Part shown: one piece after another, positions 56,662-64,000 of the stretch
How the letters are laid out: the number at the start of each line of letters is the position of its first letter
How positions within the stretch are numbered: position 1 is the stretch's first letter
Source of the DNA: Methanomassiliicoccales archaeon
Lineage (GTDB): Archaea; Thermoplasmatota; Thermoplasmata; Methanomassiliicoccales; JAAEEP01
Reading direction: 5' to 3'
Assembly: GCA_013415695.1 (NCBI GenBank)
Contig: JAAEEP010000009.1
Location: forward strand, 32,317-96,316
DNA length: 64,000 nucleotides
The notes under the pieces: generated by a model
Databases searched by the model: none
Told to the model about the DNA's origin: nothing
Seen by the model: the letters and a program-made list of their open reading frames with translations, nothing else
Made by a program: the position numbers and the translations under genes

Positions 56662-57546
56662 TCAGATCTTCAGAATCGCCTCCAACTCTTCCGCGGGAAT
56701 CTGACTCTCGTCGCCGACCGCCACGATTCTGATCTCATCCGGACTGGAAGCTCCCAGGCCAAGGTCAACTGCCCTCCTGATCTGGTCCTGATCGAACACC
56801 TTCTTTGACTCTATCGGCCGGGTAGTGCCGTGCTTCTTGAGTGCGGCCACACCAACCGCGTCGATGGCGACCCTGTTCTTTGAGGCTAGCGTTATGTTCG
56901 CCTTCCACCTGGAACCCGTCATGGGCCCCCCGTCGTAGAAGGCCTCCACTCCGTCCATCAGGATGAGATCGGGCTTGTAGGCCGTATTCATCTCGGCGAT
57001 CATCTCCCGCTGGTGCGGGGAGTGATGGAGCTCCCTCATGTTGTCCCGATGGACCATTCCGGTTGTGTTCTTGAGTGACATGGTGAAATGCCCACCGTAC
57101 TGGTGGGTCTTGAGGCAGCATAGGGAGATGACCACATCGGCTTCCAGAATGGGCTTGGCAAAGAGGAAGCCGCTCTTCCAGTGAAATCTCGGATCTTTGA
57201 TCAGCTGGTAGCGGGAGTGTTCCATTTCATCGAAGATCAGGCAATCGAATCCCATTTCTTCAGAAAGGTGGAAGATGCCTTTCTCTTCGAACACCCCCCG
57301 TGTATCTTCGGGACCGCTGCGATCACCGATAATGATCTTCTCAGGTTCTTCCTTAATGATTATCTCCAATACTGTTCGGAGGGTATCGTTGTGCGTGGAG
57401 CCAGGCGCCGGGTCAGATGTGTTGAAATTCGGCTTGATCAGGACATTCTTACCAATCATCTCGGGAAGCCCCACTTTCTGCAGGGCTTTTATGGCCCCTT
57501 CTGCCCGACTTGAATCGTGAACAATGACCACGTCTGAATCACGCAT
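56662..57546 (-). CDS. DUF362-domain protein
   Basis: The 294-residue protein has V-L-I-K-P-N-F-N near the start, I-I-G-D-R-S-G-P-E, and D-V-V-I-S-L-C-C-L-K-T-H-Q-Y-G-G followed by M-S-L-K-N-T-T-G-M. These are the marks of DUF362, found in many anaerobes and methanogens, often with a ferredoxin domain that is absent here. Function is unsettled. The start lies after a strong GGGAGGAAGG. It is divergent from the small protein at 57696 across a perfect inverted repeat. Confidence 0.88.
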   Translation of the reverse strand: MRDSDVVIVHDSSRAEGAIKALQKVGLPEMIGKNVLIKPNFNTSDPAPGSTHNDTLRTVLEIIIKEEPEKIIIGDRSGPEDTRGVFEEKGIFHLSEEMGFDCLIFDEMEHSRYQLIKDPRFHWKSGFLFAKPILEADVVISLCCLKTHQYGGHFTMSLKNTTGMVHRDNMRELHHSPHQREMIAEMNTAYKPDLILMDGVEAFYDGGPMTGSRWKANITLASKNRVAIDAVGVAALKKHGTTRPIESKKVFDQDQIRRAVDLGLGASSPDEIRIVAVGDESQIPAEELEAILKI

Positions 57547-57585
57547 GTTCCTTCCTCCCTGATACTGACTTTTGAGTAAGGACTA

Positions 57586-57619
57586 TTTTATTCTGGCCCC
57601 GAAATTCGTCAGAATAAAA
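57586..57619. repeat. Perfect 10-bp inverted repeat between DUF362 gene and small paralogue
   Basis: TTTTATTCTG at 57586-57595 is the exact reverse complement of CAGAATAAAA at 57610-57619, with a 14-base spacer. It lies between divergent starts at 57546 and 57696. It could be a regulator's operator, or two mirror-image TATA elements. Confidence 0.7.
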
Positions 57620-57695
57620 ACGTTTCGCGGTCACCATCATCCTATTATACTCTGCGTTCCAACTATATCTCAACGATTAAAGGGAGGTGAGAAAG

Positions 57696-57986
57696 TTGAA
57701 ATTCTTGGCGTTTTGGAAACTTGGAAAGAATATTACTTCATCAAAGCTCGGGAAAGTCGCCGCTGAAATAATGAAAAAAGAAGCGTTCCCAACCAAAGGC
57801 GTTGAAGTGCATGAGTGGCTAGTGTGTCCCGGAGGTAAGGGCGTTATATTAATGGAAGCAAATAACGAAGCCGACATTTTCAGAGCTTATACCATATGGG
57901 CCGATGCTATACCCGGCTTCTTCGATGAATACGAAGTATTGCCAGCAGTTGAAGTAGCTGATGCCGTCTCGATCGCATTAGAGTAG
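57696..57986 (+). CDS. Small alpha/beta protein, copy 1
   Basis: From the TTG at 57696, preceded by the strong site GGGAGGTGA (57682-57690), the product has 96 residues: start K-F-L-A-F-W-K-L, then S-K-L-G-K-V-A-A-E-I-M, E-W-L-V-C-P-G-G-K-G-V, Y-T-I-W-A-D-A-I-P-G-F-F, and V-L-P-A-V-E-V. It resembles small dimeric ferredoxin-like folds of the DUF3303 type, without proof. The gene at 58203 is a clear paralogue. The C-P-G-G-x-G-V block is shared and its cysteine conserved. Confidence 0.78.
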   Translation: MKFLAFWKLGKNITSSKLGKVAAEIMKKEAFPTKGVEVHEWLVCPGGKGVILMEANNEADIFRAYTIWADAIPGFFDEYEVLPAVEVADAVSIALE

Positions 57987-57991
57987 TGTTT

Positions 57992-58018
57992 AAACCAATT
58001 TCTTTTCTTTTTCTCATA
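57992..58018 (+). terminator. T-rich tract after small copy 1
   Basis: A pyrimidine tract with runs of T follows the stop codon by a few bases and probably ends transcription. Confidence 0.4.
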
Positions 58019-58202
58019 TACCTTCGTCGAGATTCAATTTGATAGATCGAATTGATCAATTCTATCCCAACATTCATTGGGGAATGGATGCCATTCCAGA
58101 GATGCAAATCATTCTAGACATAGGGATAGAATGACCCGAATGCGAAGATTCTAATAGAGTGATATAAAGAGATTTTATCATCAATAAAAGGGAGGTGATA
58201 GG

Positions 58203-58496
58203 GTGCTCTTTGTGAACACATGGCAATTGAATAGGAACTTGAAACCGTCAGTTATTGGCAAGGTCGCTGCTGAACTCATAGAGAAAGAGAAACTGCCATC
58301 CAAGGGCTACGAAACACTGCAATGGCTGGTCTGTCCCGGCGGCTTCGGCGTTTCCATAATCGAGGCCGAGAGCGAGGCCATTGTTTTTGATGTCTATTCC
58401 GTCTGGGCAAACGCGATGCCGGGATTATTCGAAAGCTACAATGTTATGCCTGCGGTGGAAGCCTCAGAGGCCATTTCCATTGCAATGAAGGATTGA
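58203..58496 (+). CDS. Small alpha/beta protein, copy 2
   Basis: The GTG at 58203 follows GGGAGGTGATA, nearly the same ribosome site as copy 1, and gives 97 residues. It matches copy 1 in I-G-K-V-A-A-E-L-I, Q-W-L-V-C-P-G-G-F-G-V-S, V-Y-S-V-W-A-N-A-M-P-G-L-F-E-S-Y, and M-P-A-V-E-A-S-E-A-I-S-I-A. The level of identity is around half. Function is unknown. Each copy has its own T-tract, so they are likely separate transcripts. Confidence 0.78.
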   Translation: MLFVNTWQLNRNLKPSVIGKVAAELIEKEKLPSKGYETLQWLVCPGGFGVSIIEAESEAIVFDVYSVWANAMPGLFESYNVMPAVEASEAISIAMKD

Positions 58497-58510
58497 ACTC
58501 GAGAATTCCT

Positions 58511-58552
58511 ATATCATTTTTTACACTATTCTTTTTCTTTCTCTCTTATTCA
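58511..58552 (+). terminator. T-rich tract after small copy 2
   Basis: ATTTTTTACACTATTC and the following T-rich stretch lie between the convergent small gene and the exported-protein gene and would stop transcription from the left. Confidence 0.45.
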
Positions 58553-58610
58553 GATAAAAAGAAAGATGAAGGGTTCGAGATCAGAATACCTGATCCCGAA
58601 ACCCTTTGCA

Positions 58611-61232
58611 TCAATAGCGTTTTCTCCTGAGCATAACGAATACCACGATCACGGCCAGGGCGGCAACAACCACTATCAGACCGATCCAGATCCAGATGTC
58701 ATCGCCCCCATCTCCCGCGGTCGAAGTCTCGATGTGGATCTCTCCGTTGTCCTCGGCGATATGGATGTCGTACCCCTTTGAATCGCCCTGCTGTATCTGA
58801 TCCTCCTCGACCAGCTCTGCGACGATATGACCGTCCTCAAGAACGATCACGTCAACGGTGTAGATCTCAGTGGCGTGCTCCGCGTCCCTGGCATCAACCT
58901 CGATCCTGTAATCCTCTATGTTGGCGGGGAGGATTACCATCTCAGTGAAGTGGGCGGTATCCAAGTCTCCTGAGTACCAGGCACCAGGCACCTGATTCTC
59001 TATCTCACCGGTGTCGTAGTTCCTCCCGATGTGCATGTCGTCAACGTACACATGGAGGTCAAGATCCCCGTTGGTGGTACCTCCCGGTTCCTCCACGGTG
59101 ATCTGCGATCCGGAATTGTATACGTAGTCGGGAGTTCCCATGGTCCCCGAGTAGGTCATGGCATTGTAGTTGAACTCGTAGTTCAAGACCGGTTCCTGCT
59201 GCTCCCCGTGATAGACTATCTGGAGAGACCCTTCGTTCTCGATGAAAATGGGCTCAATGGTTGTCTCGTTGGTCTCCTTGTTCTGCAGCTCGACAAAGTG
59301 GAGCGTCCCCTGGGGTTCCCCGTCGACATAGTTCATCAGGGGCGCGGTGTTCACGCCGGTGACGTTCCAGTCCTCGAGATCTTGGTCGGGATACTTCTCC
59401 GTGAGCTCGGCAGAGAAATCGTCAATCCAAGCATCGGCTGTACCGTTCGAGCAGGAGCCAACCACCTCGCAGAAACCGGTGGACATCTGATAATCGGTAG
59501 GGTCCTGTTCCATGAACACAGATCTCTGGGTGCTTATGTAGGTGACACCTTCCTCGGGGGTGAACTCCCCATCGGCCTCCGCCTCTATGGCCTGCTTGAC
59601 CAGCGGTATGATGAGCTTTGCGCTTCCGTAGGCAAGGGAGGCTGCCGAGGCTGCGGCCGCCACCGCGAGACCTCCGGTTACCCAGCCCGGGCTGGTGGCA
59701 AGGAGGGCCACGGCTGTTCCTCCTACTATCGCCGCTGACAGCGTCCAGGTTACGAACATGTCGAAGGCCTCCCAGTCGTCCTTCGGGCAACTGTCGCCAG
59801 ATATCTGGCAGTTTATGGCCCTGTATGTCACGTAGGAAAGGTCCAGACCAGCGCTCACCACGCCGAGCTTGTCCATCATCGGTGACTCGTACTTCGCGGC
59901 CTTGGCCGCCACTCCCACGATGGTGTCGGCCGTTCCTTTCAGGTTCATGAGAGACTCAGAATCGATCCCTCCGACCACTGGGGCTGAGGAGAGATCAACT
60001 CCCAGAGGGCTGTGGTGCGCGGAGAAGTTCACGATCATCATGTGGACCTTTCCATCGGTGGATGACACCACGCTGTCCTGGAACTCGGGAGCTATGTTTT
60101 CCCAGTCGATGGCTAACGTGGAGTTGTAGTCATCCTCGTTGTCTATGATCATGAAGTAGCCCTCGCTGTCGTCGACCGTCTGGTCAAGGGTGGTGATCAC
60201 GTAGTCGGTGTAGGTTGCGAAGTATGGAATCGCACTGACAATGTACCTGGCGGTCCATATCACCTGTATCGGCACTCCCTCCATGAAGCTCATAGGAATC
60301 TCCACGCTCACCTCCTGGCTTTGACCGGAGGAGAGGGTGATGTCCACATCCTCCCAATGAAGCCTAGTGCCTGTAGACACCTGGTAAACCGTGGCGTTGA
60401 CCGTGATGTCCATGCTCTCCTCGAAGGTGTTGGTGACCTCGGCTGTCACGACAGGGCCAACTACATACACCAGCGGCGCGGTGGTGGACACTATGTTAAC
60501 CGTTGGAATGGTCGGTACTCCCTCGCCGATGATGACCTCCAGACGCTCGATGTTGAAGTTGGGCAACAAAGCGCTGTTGGCCAGTTCGCTCGGCCAGCTT
60601 AGCGATTCACCGGAGGGATCGTCCAGGGAGTATACGTCCTCCACGGAGGTGTCATTGATGGTGATCCATCCTCCGATCCCGCTTCCGGTGCCGGTATTGT
60701 CCAGAGCGGAGGTCGTCCATGGGGATGCCATGGCTGAGACATCAAGCGTGGACGGGCTTCCGATCAGCCCAAGCGGGAATGTGATGGAGAACGAGTGTCC
60801 GTCGTTGATTATGCTCGCACTGATGCTGTTGGGCTCGCAGTACCACTCCGATCCCGGGGTGACCGCTGGGATGGGATAGTACACACTATCATCGGTATTC
60901 CCCCATATGCGGTCCTCCCCGAACCAACGTAGACCCAGCAGCCCCGTGTCCAGGTTCACCTGGGCAGAGAGCGGTCCTGCTCCGTTTGCATATCTACCGT
61001 CATCGGGATTGCCGTTGTCGTCGAACCAGATGTAGTACATGGGCTTGGCCCAGTCGTTGATGTTCGGCGAGCCAGTGGTCCATGGATCGTCGGTCTGTAT
61101 CTCACCCTCCACCGTGAGTATCACAGTGATCGACAGATCGCTGCCATTTGCGCCTTCCAGTGTTGTGCTCAGGGGGATCATCGATAGCAGTAACGCCACC
61201 GTCACCAAGGAGGTGAGCGTCTTGCTCTTCAT
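58611..61232 (-). CDS. Large exported, C-terminally anchored protein
   Basis: The 873-residue protein has a signal peptide at 1-26 (basic start M-K-S-K-T, hydrophobic core V-T-V-A-L-L-L-S-M), a long beta-rich outer part with acidic loops such as F-D-D-N-G-N-P-D-D-G, and two hydrophobic segments about residues 485-535 of small residues (A-A-A-A-S-A-A-S). The end is a membrane helix (I-W-I-G-L-I-V-V-V-A-A-L) and a basic tail R-R-K-R-Y. I do not recognise a known domain. A strong TATA box lies upstream. The layout matches archaeal surface proteins of this region. Confidence 0.8.
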   Translation of the reverse strand: MKSKTLTSLVTVALLLSMIPLSTTLEGANGSDLSITVILTVEGEIQTDDPWTTGSPNINDWAKPMYYIWFDDNGNPDDGRYANGAGPLSAQVNLDTGLLGLRWFGEDRIWGNTDDSVYYPIPAVTPGSEWYCEPNSISASIINDGHSFSITFPLGLIGSPSTLDVSAMASPWTTSALDNTGTGSGIGGWITINDTSVEDVYSLDDPSGESLSWPSELANSALLPNFNIERLEVIIGEGVPTIPTVNIVSTTAPLVYVVGPVVTAEVTNTFEESMDITVNATVYQVSTGTRLHWEDVDITLSSGQSQEVSVEIPMSFMEGVPIQVIWTARYIVSAIPYFATYTDYVITTLDQTVDDSEGYFMIIDNEDDYNSTLAIDWENIAPEFQDSVVSSTDGKVHMMIVNFSAHHSPLGVDLSSAPVVGGIDSESLMNLKGTADTIVGVAAKAAKYESPMMDKLGVVSAGLDLSYVTYRAINCQISGDSCPKDDWEAFDMFVTWTLSAAIVGGTAVALLATSPGWVTGGLAVAAAASAASLAYGSAKLIIPLVKQAIEAEADGEFTPEEGVTYISTQRSVFMEQDPTDYQMSTGFCEVVGSCSNGTADAWIDDFSAELTEKYPDQDLEDWNVTGVNTAPLMNYVDGEPQGTLHFVELQNKETNETTIEPIFIENEGSLQIVYHGEQQEPVLNYEFNYNAMTYSGTMGTPDYVYNSGSQITVEEPGGTTNGDLDLHVYVDDMHIGRNYDTGEIENQVPGAWYSGDLDTAHFTEMVILPANIEDYRIEVDARDAEHATEIYTVDVIVLEDGHIVAELVEEDQIQQGDSKGYDIHIAEDNGEIHIETSTAGDGGDDIWIWIGLIVVVAALAVIVVFVMLRRKRY

Positions 61233-61293
61233 TCCTTTCCCCCATTCTTTTCAATTTGGTGCGCTAAAGATTAGCATATTGTATATTGATTGC

Positions 61294-61303
61294 ATGATAT
61301 ATA
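61294..61303 (-). promoter_or_regulatory. TATA box for the exported protein at 58611
   Basis: On the minus strand ATTATATATC lies about 60-70 bases before the start at 61232, with transcription expected from about 61270. Confidence 0.5.
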
Positions 61304-61369
61304 ATGGCAATTCGATCTCAGGCCGCACAAATGGCATTGATATTCACTGCAGATCGTGGATTCTTCCGG

Positions 61370-61783
61370 CTAGAGATCGAACGCGAACATCTCGTTCTTG
61401 TAGGGATAGAGGACCTTGATCCTGCTGAGGTCCAGCCTCAGGAGGGTGTAGTCTGGATCATCGATCGACTTGAAGATCATGTTGAAGAAGGGCATCTGTC
61501 CCGCCAGCTCCGACTTGACGGCCTCATCATCGATCACCTCTACTCTGCCGGTCGCCCTCACCGTCCCGAAATCCCTATCACTTCCGACACTGAGGTTCAG
61601 TTCCACCTTGTCGTTGGCCCGTATCTGTCCCATTTTATCGGCGGATGTCCTCGTGGAGATCCAGAATTGATCGTCGTATGCCACCAGGGTGACCGCCCTC
61701 ACCCTCGGTTGGTCACCGTCGATCGTGGCCAAATTGACCAGCGACAGGTTGCTCAGTAATCCTAGCGCTTCATCCTTTTCCAT
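61370..61783 (-). CDS. Pyridoxamine 5'-phosphate oxidase-like flavin-binding protein
   Basis: From the ATG at 61783 the protein has 137 residues. The fold marks are V-N-L-A-T-I-D-G-D-Q-P-R-V-R, F-W-I-S-T-R-T-S-A-D-K, and V-R-A-T-G-R-V-E-V. These belong to the split-barrel PNPOx-like proteins that bind FMN or F420. Many methanogen members are of unknown substrate. A TTG at 61807 would add eight residues; the ATG has a TATA-like TTATTATT about 30 bases upstream and may be leaderless. Confidence 0.85.
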   Translation of the reverse strand: MEKDEALGLLSNLSLVNLATIDGDQPRVRAVTLVAYDDQFWISTRTSADKMGQIRANDKVELNLSVGSDRDFGTVRATGRVEVIDDEAVKSELAGQMPFFNMIFKSIDDPDYTLLRLDLSRIKVLYPYKNEMFAFDL

Positions 61784-62101
61784 TAGAATTGAATCAACAT
61801 CAGACAATAATAAGTCTACATTAGTAGCATTCGCTTTCTAACGAATCAAGGAAGAATGTGCCGAGATATAGGAGATCGCCCTCAGACTCGTATTAGAAGA
61901 ACTGGGCATTTGCATTCTTGATAGTGGATGATTATTTATATACACCCATGTGATACAAATATATCGTATAAACTGGGGATTGTTGCCACGGGTAATGATG
62001 CTCACCGAACCAATCGCAATCAAAGCTGCATCTAAAGGAACCCAGGGACAGTGATTTTTCATTTCCCTAGATATGCGTGGAGAGCATTTGATGGGGGGGA
62101 G
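61784..62101. other. Divergent promoter region between PNPOx-like gene and the edge gene
   Basis: TTTATATA at about 61934-61941 is a plausible TATA box for the plus-strand gene starting at 62102, with a leader of about 135 bases. No gene is visible in the stretch; a minus-strand frame at 61838-62062 is not credible. Confidence 0.45.
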
Positions 62102-64000
62102 GTGTCAACGTACTCAGGAATCCGACCGATCGCTGTCTTCGTCGTTCTATTGCTTGTTGCTACAGCCTTCGGTCCTGCCATTTCGAAAGGTCAAGGCCTT
62201 GAACCCGAGATCATCAACCCCAACGAACCGATCACTGAGCTGAGCGTCCTGGTTCCGAAGCTGATGGAAGAGACCCCCTTGGACAAGAGGAACGATACGG
62301 ACGGTGATGGCCTTTATGATTCGGTCGAATGGGTCATCGGAACAGATCCGAACAATAATGATACCGACTCCGACCTGCTTGACGATAGATTCGAGGCGAT
62401 GAACGATCTCGACCCGCTCAAGGCCGACTCAAATGACGACGGGTACTCGGACTATTACGAAGTGACTGACGTCATCTCTCTAGATGCTGACGGCGATGGC
62501 CTCTTCAACGCCTGGGACCCCGATAACGACAATGATGGAGTGGGCGACAGGCTGGACGCTTCTCCTTTCTACAGGTCGATCGATACCGCAGAGTTCACCT
62601 TCGACATTCAAACTGAAGGAAATCCTCTTTTCATCGAATTCCAAATAAGGTCGAGTAATCCGGAACATCTGAAGCTGGTGAACCAGTACTGGGACTGGCA
62701 GTACGATGATGAGGGGATCATGAAGGATCTGGACAACTCCAAGAATGATGTCCAGGTGGTCCCCACTCTCGAGTGGAAGGTGGACTCCTATTTCAAGATC
62801 GTGAATAAAGAGAATGGCAAGTGTGTGGAAATCAACGAGACCAATCAGGTCGTTCAGGGAATATTCCAGGGAACTGATGAAGAGTTATGGAAGTTCTCGG
62901 ACAGCGGGAGCGGATTCATCGAGATAGTGAACAAGGAGACTGGTAATTGTCTCGAGGTCAGCGGGAGCAGCAAGGCCGATAATGCGCTGGTGGTCCAGAA
63001 TGATTTCGTGGGCAGCAACAACCAGCTCTGGGGTCTGACATACGATTCAGAGGGATTCGCTCAGCTGACTGTCAGGCATTCGGGAAAGAATCTCGAGATA
63101 GAGGATGATGGAGTAAGGATATGGCAGAATTCTCCATCAGAGACGAATGACCAGTTGTGGAGCATAGAATTAGTTGACGGGTTGCTGCCAGATCAGGAAG
63201 ATGTGAGGGGATACGGCATAGTCAACACCATGAACGAGGCCTACGTTCCCCTTTACCCCGTCTACGACAAAGGGGAAGTGGTCGCCCTGAATGGAAGGAT
63301 GATCTATCCATCCTCGAGTCCGACGGACCTCGAGGCGACGGCGAGTCTTGTGTGGAGGGCGACCGGTTACTCGGATTTTCCAGCGAAGGCTCTTAGGAAT
63401 TTAACTAGCGTGTTCCTATCGGTGGAGGAGAATGGTCATGTGGCTATGACCGGAGAGAGCCAGGGAGACTCGGAGAGACTGGAATGGGTCGATCTGGGCA
63501 ATAAAAGGATCGCGCTGAAGACGGATAACGGCATGTACATCAGGGTGGAGGAGGACGGGCATCTCAACGCCTCAGGAGTGGGCGTTGGGAAAAGGGAGAC
63601 CTTCACCTGGAAAAGCGAGGGACCGAACAGGATATCCCTCATGGCTTTTGATGACACCTACGTGCGGATCGAGGGTCTCGGAGGAAAAAGGCTGATCACT
63701 TCATCCGTTTCCGCTACCCGAGAGATATTCGAGATGTTGGGTTACGCCGATTATATCAGGGAGCAGGCCTTCCTTGCCAGCTACAACGATCGGTTCAAGA
63801 TGACAGGGATAAAGATCTACGAGGATCACGGCGCCGACGCCGGTGTCTTCCACGCCGATGACATGAGGCAATGGTTCGCCGGCAACTTCGAGCTTTCTTT
63901 CGATTTTCTGAGGAACTCCACCAATCATCTCTCGGATGCAGTGGGGATTCTCGGCGATCACGGGATAGACTTGGAATTCATCATCGATTCGTTTCCTAAC
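62102..64000 (+). CDS. Exported protein with calcium-type repeats and beta-trefoil modules (3' end beyond window)
   Basis: The frame is open from the GTG at 62102 to the last base, 633 residues without a stop. GGGGGGAG precedes the GTG closely. A hydrophobic export signal spans about 8-25. Residues about 64-160 are thrombospondin type 3-like, calcium-binding repeats (D-T-D-G-D-G-L-Y-D, D-A-D-G-D-G-L-F-N, D-N-D-N-D-G-V-G-D). Residues about 230-360 look like a ricin-type beta-trefoil, with Q/E-x-W motifs at W263, W310 and W353. A second trefoil-like part follows at about 435-545 (F-L-S-V-E-E-N-G-H, Y-I-R-V-E-E-D-G-H). A carbohydrate-binding surface protein is likely. The part after 560 is unknown and may be catalytic. 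Confidence 0.82.
   Translation, partial: MSTYSGIRPIAVFVVLLLVATAFGPAISKGQGLEPEIINPNEPITELSVLVPKLMEETPLDKRNDTDGDGLYDSVEWVIGTDPNNNDTDSDLLDDRFEAMNDLDPLKADSNDDGYSDYYEVTDVISLDADGDGLFNAWDPDNDNDGVGDRLDASPFYRSIDTAEFTFDIQTEGNPLFIEFQIRSSNPEHLKLVNQYWDWQYDDEGIMKDLDNSKNDVQVVPTLEWKVDSYFKIVNKENGKCVEINETNQVVQGIFQGTDEELWKFSDSGSGFIEIVNKETGNCLEVSGSSKADNALVVQNDFVGSNNQLWGLTYDSEGFAQLTVRHSGKNLEIEDDGVRIWQNSPSETNDQLWSIELVDGLLPDQEDVRGYGIVNTMNEAYVPLYPVYDKGEVVALNGRMIYPSSSPTDLEATASLVWRATGYSDFPAKALRNLTSVFLSVEENGHVAMTGESQGDSERLEWVDLGNKRIALKTDNGMYIRVEEDGHLNASGVGVGKRETFTWKSEGPNRISLMAFDDTYVRIEGLGGKRLITSSVSATREIFEMLGYADYIREQAFLASYNDRFKMTGIKIYEDHGADAGVFHADDMRQWFAGNFELSFDFLRNSTNHLSDAVGILGDHGIDLEFIIDSFPN

Noticed and set aside
63436..63961. 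Minus-strand frames at the right edge
   Set aside because: Both are antisense to the open plus-strand gene that carries clear domain patterns.

Overview
The window looks like chromosomal DNA of a methanogenic archaeon, most plausibly a Thermoplasmatota relative such as Methanomassiliicoccales. Support comes from a group II chaperonin (thermosome), three geranylgeranyl-reductase-type flavoproteins of ether-lipid type, a coenzyme F430 synthase (CfbE) facing a tetrapyrrole operon, a DUF2117-type protein, an HdrA-like flavoprotein, archaeal TATA boxes with GGAGGTGA-type ribosome sites and frequent TTG starts. The lineage is an inference; no rRNA, tRNA, mcrA or methyltransferase gene is present to settle it. 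I saw no CRISPR array and no insertion sequence.

Layout: 1-4,400 holds the end of a membrane repeat protein, a tandem universal stress protein, an MscS channel and a FetAB-like ABC exporter. 4,600-11,200 holds a small winged-helix regulator, a sugar epimerase, AMP-forming acetyl-CoA synthetase overlapped by a gene with Lrp/AsnC-like effector folds, and a CoA-transferase/GNAT fusion. 11,300-19,600 holds two PRC-barrel-like paralogues, DUF2117, a site-2 protease with CBS domains, cobalamin adenosyltransferase, two geranylgeranyl-reductase-type flavoproteins with a membrane protein, and an iron-sulfur flavoprotein. 19,600-22,550 is a 972-residue REC/multi-PAS histidine kinase.

22,722-29,244 is the metabolic core: seven minus-strand genes (precorrin-2 dehydrogenase, hemA, hemB, hemL, hemC, cobA, hemD), joined by short overlaps or a one-base gap, taking glutamyl-tRNA to sirohydrochlorin. 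cfbE starts divergently. Together with cobO this fits supply of F430 and corrinoids. 30,800-44,900 holds small methyltransferases, a beta-propeller/fibronectin surface protein, a PspC protein, an HdrA-like flavoprotein, sufCB, a thermosome subunit and a GYD-domain protein.

44,955-48,430 is a more AT-rich patch with two glycosyltransferases, the wreck of a third (multiple frameshifts) and another broken small gene. 48,432-64,000 is rich in exported proteins: a roughly 2,190-residue protein of about 14 Ig-like repeats whose frame is broken by a deletion near 53,725; an 873-residue membrane-anchored protein; and a gene open at the right edge that joins calcium-type repeats to beta-trefoil lectin modules. 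Two small paralogues with near-identical ribosome sites lie among them, beside a perfect inverted repeat.
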